Below are positions 17,301-28,900 of a stretch of 64,000 nt of DNA, piece after piece. This DNA is from Anthopleura xanthogrammica (Eukaryota; Cnidaria; Anthozoa; Actiniaria; Actiniidae). Each line of letters opens with the position of its first letter. Position 1 is the stretch's first letter. Both the position numbers and the translations under genes were made by a program. Location: the NCBI GenBank assembly GCA_964019055.1, contig OZ025210.1, positions 14,657,832 through 14,721,831 of the forward strand. The letters are read 5' to 3'. The notes under the pieces are model-generated. The model saw only the letters and a program-made list of their open reading frames with translations. It did no database searches and was not told where the DNA came from.

Positions 17301-18752
17301 TGACTGGAATTGATAGGATGTGACTGAGATAGATTGGATGTGACAGAAACGGATTGGATATGACTGGGATGGAATGTATGTGACTGAGATGGATTGGATG
17401 TGACTGGGATAGATTATATAAGATTGGGATAAATTGGATGTGACTGAGAAAGATTGGATGTGACTGGAATAGATTGGATGTGACAGAAATGGATTGGATG
17501 GGACTGGAATTGATAGGATGTGACTTAGATAGATTGGATGTGACAGAAACGGATTGGATATGACTGGGATAGAATGTATGTGACTGGGATGGATTGGATG
17601 TGACTGGGATGTATTGCATTTGACTGAGATGGATTGGATTTGACTGAGATGGAATAGATTTGACTGGGATTGATTGAATGTGACTGGGATGGACTGGATG
17701 AAACTGGGATAGATTGGATGTGCCTGGGATGGATAGCATGTGAGTGGAATGGATTGGATGTGACTGAGATGGAATGGATGTGACTGGGATTGATTGAATT
17801 TGACTGAGATGGAAATGGATGTGACTGGGATGGATTGAATATGACAGGGATGGATTGGATGTGACTGAGATGGAATGGATGTGACTGGGATAGATTATAT
17901 AAGATTGGGATGGATTGGATGTGACTGAGATGGATTGAATGTGACTAGAATTGATTGGATGTGACTGAGATGGATTGGATGTGACTGGGATAGATTATAT
18001 AAGATTGGGATGGATTGGATGTGACTGAGATGGATTGGATGTGACTGGGATAGATTTGATGTGACAGAAATGGATTGGATGTGACTGGAATTGATAGGAT
18101 GTGACTGAGATAGATTGGATGTGACAGAAACGGATTGGATATGACTGGGATAGAATGTATGTGACTGGGATGGATTGGATGTGACTGGGATGTATTGCGT
18201 TTGACTGAGATGGATTGGATTTGACTGAGATGGAATAGATTTGATTGGGATGGATTGAATGTGACTGGGATGGAATGGATGTGACTGGGATGGAATGGAT
18301 GTGACTGGGATGGATTGGATATAACAGGGATGGAATGGATGTGACAGAAATGGATTGGATGTGACTGGAATTTATAGGATGTGACTGAGATAGATTGGAT
18401 GTGACAGAAACGGATTGGATATGACTGGGATGGAATGTATGTGACTGAGATGGATTGCATGTGACTGGAATGGATTGGATGTGACTGGGATGGATTGAAT
18501 GTGACTGGGATGGACTGGATGAGACTGGGATGAATTGGATGTGCCTGGGATTGATTGCATGTGACTGGAATGGATTGGATGTGACTGAGATGGAATGGAT
18601 GTGACTGGGATAGATTGTATAAGATTGGGATGGATTGGATGTGACTGAGATGGATTGAATGTGACTGGGATGGAATGGATGTGACTGGGATAGATTGTAT
18701 AAGATTGGGATGGATTGGATGTGACTGGAATGGATTGGATGTGACTGAGATG
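14345..18752. repeat. Higher-order duplication, period 2204 bp
   Basis: Variant positions at 15,535, 15,741, 16,168, 16,256 and 16,356 recur at +2,204 (17,739, 17,945, 18,372, 18,460 and 18,560) with only scattered substitutions. This indicates two adjacent copies of about 2.2 kb. The outer boundaries are approximate. A third related block lies near 20.8-21.9 kb. Confidence 0.8.
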
Positions 18753-19879
18753 GAATGGATGTGACTGGGATAGATTGTATAAGATTGGGATGGATTGGAT
18801 GTGACTGAGATGGATTGAATGTGACTGGGATGGAATGGATGTGACTGGGATAGATTGTATAAGATTGGGATGGATTGGATGTGACTGAGATGGATTGGAT
18901 GTGACTGGGATGATATGGATGTGACTGGGATGGATTGGATATAACAGGGATGGAATGGATGTGACAGAAATGGATTGAATGTGACTGAGATTGATTGAAT
19001 TTGACTGAGATGGAAATGGATGTGACTGAGATGGATTGAATGTGACTGGGATGGAATGGATGTGACTGGGATAGATTGTATAAGATTGGGATGGATTGGA
19101 TGTGACTGAGATGGATTGGATGTGACTGGGATGGAATGGATGTGACAGAAATGGATTGAATGTGACTGAGATTGATTGAATTTGACTGAGATGGAAATGG
19201 ATGTGACTGAGATGGATTGAATGTGACTGGGATGGAATGGATGTGACTGGGATAGATTGTATAAAATTGGGATGGATTGGATGTGACTAAGATGGATTGG
19301 ATGTGACTGGAATTGATAGGATGTGACTGAGATAGATTGGATGTGACAGAAACGGATTGGATATGACTGGGATGGAATGTATGTGACTGAGATGGATTGG
19401 ATGTGACTGGGATAGATTATATAAGATTGGGATGGATTGAATGTGACTGAGAAAGATTGGATGTGACTGAGATGGATTGGATGTGACTGGGATGGAATGG
19501 ATGTGACTGGGATGGATTGGATATAACAGGGATGGAATGGATGTGACAGAAATGGATTGAATGTGACTGAGATTGATTGAATTTGACTGAGATGGAAATG
19601 GATGTGACTGAGATGGATTGAATGTGACTGGGATGGAATGGATGTGACTGGGATAGTTTGTATAAGATTGGGATGGATTGGATGTGACTGAGATGGATTG
19701 GATGTGACTGGGATGGAATGGATGTGACAGAAATGGATTGAATGTGACTGAGATTGATTGAATTTGACTGAGATGGAAATGGATGTGACTGAGATGGATT
19801 GAATGTGACTGGGATGGAATGGATGTGACTGGGATAGATTGTATAAAATTGGGATGGATTGGATGTGACTGAGATGGAT

Positions 19880-20820
19880 TGGATGTGACTGGAATTGATA
19901 GGATGTGAATGAGATAGATTGGATGTGACAGAAACGGATTCGATATGACTGGGATGGAATGTATGTGACTGAGATGGATTGGATGTGACTGGGATAGATT
20001 ATATAAGATTGGGATGGATTGGATGTGACTGAGAAAGATTGGATGTGACTGGGATAGATTGGATGTGACAGAAATGGATTGGATGGGACTGGAATTGATA
20101 GAATGTGACTGAGATAGATTGGATGTGACAGAAACGGATTGGATATGACTGGGATGGAATGTATGTGACTGAGATGGATTGCATGTGACTGGAATGGATT
20201 GGATGTGACTGGGATGGACTGGATGAGACTGGGATGTATTGGATGTGCCTGGGATGGATTGCATGTGACTGGAATGGATTGGATGTGACTGAGATGGAAT
20301 GGATGTGACTGGGATAGATTGTATAAGATTGGGATGGATTGGATGTGACTGAGATGGATTGAATGTGACTGGGATGGAATGGATGTGACTGGGATAGATT
20401 GTATAAGATTGGGATGGATTGGATGTGACTGAGATGGATTGGATGTGACTGGAATTGATAGGATGTGAATGAGATAGATTGGATGTGACAGAAACGGATT
20501 CGATATGACTGGGATGGAATGTATGTGACTGAGATGGATTGGATGTGACTGGGATAGATTATATAAGATTGGGATGGATTGGATGTGACTGAGAAAGATT
20601 GGATGTGACTGGGATAGATTGGATGTGACAGAAATGGATTGGATGGGACTGGAATTGATAGAATGTGACTGAGATAGATTGGATGTGACAGAAACGGATT
20701 GGATATGACTGGGATGGAATGTATGTGACTGAGATGGATTGCATGTGACTAGAATGGATTGGATGTGACTGGGATGGACTGGATGAGACTGGGATGTATT
20801 GGATGTGCCTGGGATGGATT
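19880..20820. repeat. Higher-order duplication, period 560 bp
   Basis: The blocks ending at 20,184 and 20,744 encode identical minus-strand translations at an offset of 560 bp (28 units). This is the youngest-looking duplication in the array. Boundaries are approximate. Confidence 0.75.
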
Positions 20821-23800
20821 GCTATGACTGGAATGGATTGGATGTGACTGAGATGGAATGGATGTGACTGGGATAGATTGTATAAGATTGGGATGGATTG
20901 GATGTGACTGAGATGGATTGAATGTGACTGGGATGGAATGGATGTGACTGGGATAGATTGTATAAGATTGGGATGGATTGGATGTGACTGAGATTGATTG
21001 GATGTGACTGGGATGGAATGGATGTGACTGGGATGGATTGGATATAACAGGGATGGAATGGATGTGACAGAAATGGATTGAATGTGACTGAGATTGATTG
21101 AATTTGACTGAGATGGAAATGGATGTGACTGAGATGGATTGAATGTGACTGGGATGGAATGGATGTGACTGGGATAGATTGTATAAGATTGGGATGGATT
21201 GGAAGTGACTGAGATGGATTGGATGTGACTGGGATGGAATGGATGTGACAGAAATGGATTGAATGTGACTGAGATTGATTGAATTTGACTGAGATGGAAA
21301 TGGATGTGACTGAGATGGATTGAATGTGACTGGGATGGAATGGATGTGACTGGGATAGATTGTATAAAATTGAGATGGATTGGATGTGACTGAGATGGAT
21401 TGGATGTGACTGGGATGGAATGGATGTGACTGGGATGGATTGGATATAACAGGGATGGAATGGATGTGACAGAAATGGATTGGATGTGACTGGAATTGAT
21501 AGGATGTGACTGAGATAGATTGGATGTGACAGAAACGGATTGGATATGACTGGGATGGAATGTATGTGACTGAGATGGATTGGATGTGACTGGGATAGAT
21601 TATATAAGATTGGAATGGATTGGATGTGACTGAGAAAGATTGGATGTGACTGGGATAGATTGGATGTGACAGAAATGGATTGGATGGGACTGGAATTGAA
21701 AGGATGTGACTGAGATAGATTGGATGTGACAGAAACGGATTGGATATGACTGGGATAGAATGTATGTGACTGGGATGGATTGGATGTGACTGGAATGTAT
21801 TGCATTTGACTGAGATGGATTGGATTTGACTGAAATGGAATAGATTTGACTGGGATTGATTGAATGTGACTGGGATGGACTGGATGAAACTGGGATAGAT
21901 TGGATGTGCCTGGGATGGATTGCATGTGACTGGAATGGATTGGATGTGACTGAGATGGAATGGATGTGACTGGGATTGATTGAATTTGACTGAGATGAAA
22001 ATGGATGTGACTGGGATGGATTGAATATGACAGGGATGGATTGGATGTGACTGGGATACATTGTATAAGATTGGGATTGATTGGATGTGACTGAGATGGA
22101 TTGGATGTGACTGGGATGGAATGGATGTGACTGGGATGGATTGGATATAACAGGGATGGAATGGATGTGACAGAAATGGATTGAATGTGACTGAGATTGA
22201 TTGAATTTGACTGAGATGGAAATGGATGTGACTGAGATGGATTGAATGTGACTGGGATCGAATGGATGTGACTGGGATAGATTGTATAAGATTGGGATGG
22301 ATTGGATGTGACTGAGATGGATTGGATGTGACTGGGATGGAATGGATGTGACTGGGATGGATTGGATATAACAGGGATGGAATGGATGTGACAGAAATGG
22401 ATTGGATGTGACCGGAATTGATAGGATGTGACTGAGATAGATTGGATGTGACAGAAACGGATTGGATATGACTGGGATAGAATGTATGTGACTGGGATGG
22501 ATTGGATGTGACTGGGATGTATTGCGTTTGACTTAGATGGATTGGATTTGACTGAGATGGAATAGATTTGACTGGGATGGATTGAATGTGACTGGGATGG
22601 ACTGGATGAAACTGGGATGGATTGGATGTGCCTGGGATGGATTGCATGTAACTGGAATGGATTGGATGTGACTGAGATGGAATGGATGTGACTGGGATTG
22701 ATTGAATTTGAATGAGATGGAAATGGATGTGACTGGGATGGATTGAATATGACAGGGATGGATTGGATGTGACTGAGATGGAATGGATGTGACTGGGATA
22801 GATTATATAAGATTGGGATGGATTGGATGTGATTGAGATGGATTGAATGTGACTAGAATTGATTGGATGTGACTGAGATGGATTGGATGTGATTGGGATA
22901 GATTATATAAGATTGGGATGGATTGGATGTGACTGAGATGGATTGGATGTGACTGGGATAGATTGGATGTGACAGAAATGGATTGGATGTGACTGGAATT
23001 CATAGGATGTGACTGAGATAGATTGGATGTGACAGAAACGGATTGGATATGACTGGGATAGAATGTATGTGACTGGGATGGATTGGATGTGACTGGGATG
23101 TATTGCGTTTGACTGAGATGGATTGGATTTGACTGAGATGGAATAGATTTGACTGGGATGGATTGAATGTGACTGGAATGGATTGGATGTGACTGAGATG
23201 GAATGGATGTGACTGGGATAGATTGTATAAGACTGGGATGGATTGGATGTGACTGAGATGGATTGAATGTGACTGGGATGGAATGGATGTGACTGGGATA
23301 GATTGTATAAGATTGGGATGGATTGAATGTGACTGGGATGGACTGGATGAGACTGGGATGGATTGGATGTGCCTGGGATGGATTGCATGTGACTGGAATG
23401 GATTGGATGTGACTGAGATGGAATGGATGTGACTTGGATAGATTGTATAAGATTGGGATGGATTGGATGTGACTGAGATGGATTGAATGTGACTGGGATG
23501 GAATGGATGTGACTGGGATAGATTGTATAAGATTGGGATGGATTGGATGTGACTGAGATGGATTGGATGTGACTGGGATGGAATGGATGTGACTGGGATG
23601 GATTGGATATAACAGGGATGGAATGGATGTGACAGAAATGGATTGAATGTGACTGAAATTGATTGAATTTGACTGAGATGGAAATGGATGTGACTGGGAT
23701 GGATTGAATATGACAGGGATGGATTGGATGTGACTGAGATGGAATGGATGTGACTGGGATAGATTATATAAGATTGGGATGGATTGGATGTGACTGAGAT

Positions 23801-24957
23801 GGATTGAATGTGACTAGAATTGATTGGATGTGACTGAGATGGATTGGATGTGACTGGGATAGATTATATAAGATTGGGATGGATTGGATGTGACAGAAAT
23901 GGATTGGATGTGACTGGAATTGATTGGATGTGACTGAGATGGAATGGATGTGACTGGGATAGATTATATAAGATTGGGATGGATTGGATGTGACTGAGAT
24001 AGATTGGATGTGACTGGGATAGATTGGATGTGACAGAAATGGATTGGATGTGACTGGAATTGATTGGATGTGACTGGAATTGATTGGATGTGACTGAGAT
24101 AGATTGGATGTGACTGGGATAGATTGGATGTGACTGGGATAGATTGGATGTGACAGAAATGGATGGGATGTGACTGGAATTGATTGGATTTGACTGAGAT
24201 GGAATGGATGTGACTGGGATAGATTATATAAGATTGGGATGGATTGAATGTGACTAGGATGGATTGGATTTGACTGAGATGGAATGGATGTGACTGGGAT
24301 AGATTGGATGTGACTGAGATGGAATGGATGTGACTGGGATTGATTGGATTTGAATAAGATGGATTGGATGTGACTAGGATTGAATGGATTTCACGGAGAT
24401 GGAAATGGATGTGACTGGAATGGATTGAATATGACAGAAATGAATTGGATGTGACTGGGATGGTTTACATGTGACTGGAATGGATTGGACTTGACTGAGA
24501 TGGATTGGATGTGACTGGGATACAGTGTATAAAACTGGGATGGTTTGGATGTGACTGAGATGGATTGAATGTGACTGGTATGGATTGGATGTGAGTGGGA
24601 TGGATTGGATGTGACTGAGATGGAATGGATGTGACTGGGATGGATTGGATGTGACTGGGATGGATTGGATATGACTAAGATGGATTGAATGTGACTAGGA
24701 TGGATTGGATTTGACTGAGATGGAATGGATGTGACTGGGATGGATTGGATGTGACTAGGATGGAATGGATTTGACTGAGTTGGAATGGAAGTGACTTTGA
24801 TGGATGGATGTGAATAAGATGTGTAGGATTTTAATGAAAAGTATTTGATGTGACTGGTATAGAATAGAAGAATGTCTGAGTTATTCCTATATCGTATACA
24901 GTGTCAAGATTGTTCAATAGTGATGTCAATTAGTAATGACTTATATTGTTTCTCTAG

Positions 24958-25116
24958 CGGCCAGGACAAATTATTTATGCTGAGCTGTGGGACTTCAAAT
25001 ATAGTGAAGAAATGCCAAGTGTTGCTTTTCCACCAGAATACAAAGACACTGAATATGCTGATATTCAAGGTCTCTCAAGTCAAGAAAATAATGAGCCAAT
25101 ATATGAAAAGTTATAG
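24958..25116 (+). CDS. Terminal exon of an Ig-family-type receptor: ITIM/ITSM-like cytoplasmic tail
   Basis: A splice acceptor (tttctctag) at 24,957 is followed by a phase-0 open segment of 52 codons ending in TAG at 25,116. The peptide starts RPGQIIYAELWDF and ends NNEPIYEKL. It contains IIYAEL, which fits the ITIM consensus (I/V/L-x-Y-x-x-L). It also contains TEYADI, which fits the ITSM consensus (T-x-Y-x-x-V/I), and a terminal IYEKL. Such motifs recruit SH2-domain phosphatases or adaptors in known immunoreceptors; here that role is inferred. The phase-0 start fits the phase-0 end of the transmembrane exons of genes A and B, so this is probably the tail of an upstream paralogue. The other exons would lie left of the satellite, outside the window. 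AATAAA signals follow at 25,169 and 25,193. The overlapping 94-codon frame starting at 24,872 is in a different frame and is not favoured. Confidence 0.75.
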   Translation, partial: RPGQIIYAELWDFKYSEEMPSVAFPPEYKDTEYADIQGLSSQENNEPIYEKL

Positions 25117-25168
25117 AAGAGAAGATGAAAAAGGATACTTTTCATTGAGTTTTTGATAAATATATATA

Positions 25169-25198
25169 AATAAAAAAATACTCATTTCCTATAATAAA
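25169..25198 (+). promoter_or_regulatory. Polyadenylation signals of the tail-exon gene
   Basis: AATAAA occurs at 25,169-25,174 and 25,193-25,198, about 55-80 bases after the TAG at 25,116. This is suitable placement for 3'-end formation. Confidence 0.5.
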
Positions 25199-25936
25199 AA
25201 AGATGGGAAAGCATTCCTAGATCAGTATTTTAAGTAAAGAAATAATATGTTCGAAAGAAATAGTGTACATTAGAGTATCCTATGAGTATCTGTTTACTAG
25301 TGGAAATTTGACTGAGGATCAGCTTGGGGTTTCTGCATGTCTGGAACTTGACATTAGGTCTTAGAAACCGGTTTTAATTCTTGTGCTTTTTGATCAGCCG
25401 ATAGACGGAAACATTAAATTAATTTGTATCTTTGAGTTAAAATAAGTCAATAAATATCCCATAGTTCACATGCAGTAAATATCTTTGTTTGTAAGCTTGT
25501 TCTTTGGCACTGCAAAACACTTTTCCTGTGTCGGTTTTGGAGCTGCATACAGAAATGTATAGCCGCTGGTGGCATCACAGTTGGATTATGTCTGTACCAT
25601 ACGATATATAGAATTACAGAGCAGCGTGCATAAACAATGACTCTTGTCTCCAAGTTGTTGTGTTACAATGTGATTGAGCTAAGCCAGTAGCTACATTGTC
25701 ACTTTATTGTTCAGTGATTCAAATATTGTACCTTAATGTTATTCAACCATTGATAGATTTCTTGCAATAAGCTCAAAAGTGTCACGCACGCACGCGGCGT
25801 TTCTGATGAAAAAGGAAAGAAATTTCGCCAACTTATAAGGTATAATTGTTAAAGCAAAATTCAGCAATTAGCTAGTTAAATTCATAGAGTGCAACAGCCT
25901 AACTCGAGTAAGGGATTACATTCAAGTGCAAAGATG

Positions 25937-28900
25937 ATGTTTTTCATACCATTAACTGGTCTGGAACCAATAAGAAATATCCTGCTTCCTTTCTTGATGA
26001 TTCAATCAGGTATTTTGCTCCTTTCACTCGCGATGTTATTTGTAGAATGGTGTTTTGAAAAACACATAACCTGAGTATCAGGCTTTAAAAAAGGCAATAT
26101 CATACACATTTACGGGGGAGTCACATAGCCATAAATTATGTAAATTATGTAAAATTATATACATGCGCGTGACACGTTTTGAAATTTATTCTTTTCATAT
26201 ATTTTGCCAATGAGCTCTTCGATGTAATAATACTAACATGTTAAAAAAATAAAACGGAGAATGTGCATATCGCTAAAGGATATTTAATAAATATAATTAT
26301 TCAATTGTTTTACTTGAATTGACCGCATGTTTTACACTCATTACATGTTGATCTCCGGCAGTCATTGTAGGTCTTACTTGTTATGTTAACTGTAATGAAG
26401 ATATAGAAAGGAAAACAAAACAGAAACACCGATGATATCAAAGTAATCCGTAGTAAATAAATTTATTTTTTGTTTTTGTTTTCCTAAAAAAAATAACTAA
26501 CTAATAGAAATGGATGTACCTTTTGAATAATAAGTTGAATCATCTTTGTAATAGCAGACATTAGAGCCACAGTCCATTGCCTTCAAATAATTGCTTTTTG
26601 AAGTCGTCAAATTTGGGTCAGTGTATACCCATTGGATAGCGGTTAACACCCTTCCTACAACCGGGCCCTGCTGCCTTGCTTATTTTGATGAAAACTCGTA
26701 GATCAAATAATCTAATTTCGGGTATCGTCTTGTCAATAGTCTAGATTACTAGTCTGAACGACAATGCATTCTGGGACTGTTATGTCAATCAGATAACACT
26801 AAACAAAATACGTCATGGTTTATTGGTCAGACTAGTAAAATAGACTATATCAAGCGTGGTGCTTCTTTCTTCTTTTCCAAGAAGTCCGGCTAATTCTACG
26901 TATCCACGTGTGCTATCGGAAATAACGACTGACAGCATCGATTCACTATCCATGGGACAGTACACGATACCACTCAACTCCATATTTCATATTCATATTT
27001 ATTTTTGAATCAAAACAATGCGACACTGCGGCCATGATGTAAAACAACACACACAAATAGGCCCTTCAATCGAGCAGATGTGCCAAAATGAACATCAGAA
27101 ATGAGCACCTCAATGTTAGTAAGAAGGAAAAGTTGAGTATAGGGAAAATGGCATTAAATATAAAATTAAATATTTTATAAGGATTTGTATGGTAAAAGTG
27201 CTCTGGGGGCATGGTTTGCCATCCAGAGCATATTTTCCATACAAATCCTTATAATTAAGATATTTAATTTTATATTTAATGCCATTTCCCTTGTGGTACA
27301 TTTTATGAGCTGTGATTTCACCTTCTTACTAATATCGAGGCGCTCTTTTCTTTTCTGATGTTCATTTTGACACGGCTGCTCGATTTAAGAGGGGTAGGGG
27401 CATGTGACCAGTTGTTGCAAAAGGCCTATTATTCTAACATACTATCATTTTCATTTCGTTTCCAAGTTTCTGATCAAAATTACTCTATTTGGCAATTCAA
27501 TAACTAATGTAGCATCGATCAATATTTAACCTTACCTGGAATGCACCTCTTCGTAAAATCAAGTTAAAAGAAATGAGATTGAATAGTAGCAATCACGGAT
27601 TTCTTTTACTACCATAATTTGAAGCCTCTTTACACCTAAGTCACCGTGGTTAACCCCCCGGACCTCAACATAAACACAGTTCTATTTTGGAAGGGTCCTC
27701 GACAAAAAAGTCACTTTAAATAACTGCTCGTATACTCCAAGCTCTCATAATCTTGATTAAAAATACTGTGACATCGCGAGATTTGGAATTATTGTAATAC
27801 CATCACTATTATATTATGTTTCAAAGAATATTTTTTGCCAGAAATTGACTGTCTTCAACATGCTTATGACACGAACCCTCTCAGATGTTATTTACGTTTT
27901 TGACTGGGTTATCTTTCTTAGAATCTTCTTTCCATCTTGTTTACTTTACGTTATAATTCAAACTTTCATCTCCTAAAACCCTTTCTCTCCATCAGGGTTT
28001 TGGATCCTAAAAGATTCAATGCTATATTTTTCATATTTCTTCGATCGTAACCCAAACTTCCGTACTTGTGGTTGTTTTCAAGTTGTGTCTGGACGCATTT
28101 AAGGCCCATAATTCTAACCTAGAGTATTATGATTTTGAAACCCTGGTTGTTCTTCCAGTAAAACTTATTTTCGACACAGATCAAGACATATCTTTATTCA
28201 CTTCAATAGGTTTAAAATACGCAAAATATAGTAAACAAATGTCTTAGATATTTCTTGTCTTATTATTCAGTCGGCTGATTCATGAATAACAACGATGTAA
28301 TTGCGGAAATGTACACAAAACAAGCTGAAAACTGCTTTCTATAATCTTCTGTTTATTCATTTATTTCCCAAAAGAACTGAGTTTTACGATATAGAGAATT
28401 ATAAAATTGTCTAGTTTCTGTAGTGTTTTCGAAGCGTTTTCCAAGAAATAATAAAGGCGCCAGAATGACATATTTGCATAATTGTCTCGTGTCAGACGAA
28501 GTGTCATACAGATGTGCATACAAGGGTTACGTACGTCAAGCTGTTATTTTTTTTCGAAAGGAGCACATGGACTAAGAGCTAGACAGACAACTTCAATATA
28601 TTTTTTATATTAATGCTCTGAACCATTCAGCCCGCCAGCTAGTTGATCGATGTGTTGTGTGACTGAATTTTTAGAAATAAGGGATGTATGCATGACAACC
28701 TCTCCAAGCTACAAACTCAAGCATGTTAAAGGCCTGGGTAAAGATAATTGCTAATTAACATAACATCAGTATTTTGTAGATGTCTTTTGATTTTTGCCCT
28801 AATGGTTGACCCCCATGTTCTGTTAAGGGTATAATTTACAAAACAGAATTGTTAATTAGCATTTATTCAATTTTCTCCTAACTGCGATTGGAGGGACATC

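Larger units (their letters stand above)
1..24870. repeat. 24.8-kb minisatellite array, 20-bp unit
   Basis: Almost the whole interval is tandem copies of a 20-bp unit close to gattggatgtgactgggatg, with substituted variants such as cagaaacggat, gattgtataagattggg and gatgcacagggatatatt. The array is already under way at base 1, so its left end lies outside the window. It degrades progressively from about 24,160 and is unrecognisable by about 24,870. The plus strand is G/T/A-rich and poor in C, and the minus strand almost never meets a stop codon, so very long meaningless reading frames appear there. Because 20 is not a multiple of 3, each minus-strand frame encodes the same 20-residue peptide cycle (HPSHIQSIPVTSNPSQS and similar). 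I regard it as non-coding satellite DNA. It probably lies in the last intron, or at the broken 5' side, of the receptor gene whose tail exon begins at 24,958. Confidence 0.97.

Noticed and set aside
1570..23388. Minus-strand frames up to 1,944 codons (HPSHIQSIPVTSNPSQS repeats)
   Set aside because: By-product of a stop-free 20-bp unit. The same peptide appears in all frames, and I saw no start context, domain or exon structure.
1..24870. Centromere or telomere
   Set aside because: The unit is far from telomeric TTAGGG, and there is no evidence for centromere function. A long minisatellite is all the sequence shows.
1..24870. CRISPR-like array
   Set aside because: No unique spacers between repeats; the repeats are directly contiguous and the window is eukaryotic.
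24872..25156. 94-codon plus-strand frame starting MSELFLYRIQ
   Set aside because: It overlaps the ITIM/ITSM tail exon in another frame. The exon has a good acceptor, conserved motifs and a phase that matches the receptor family.
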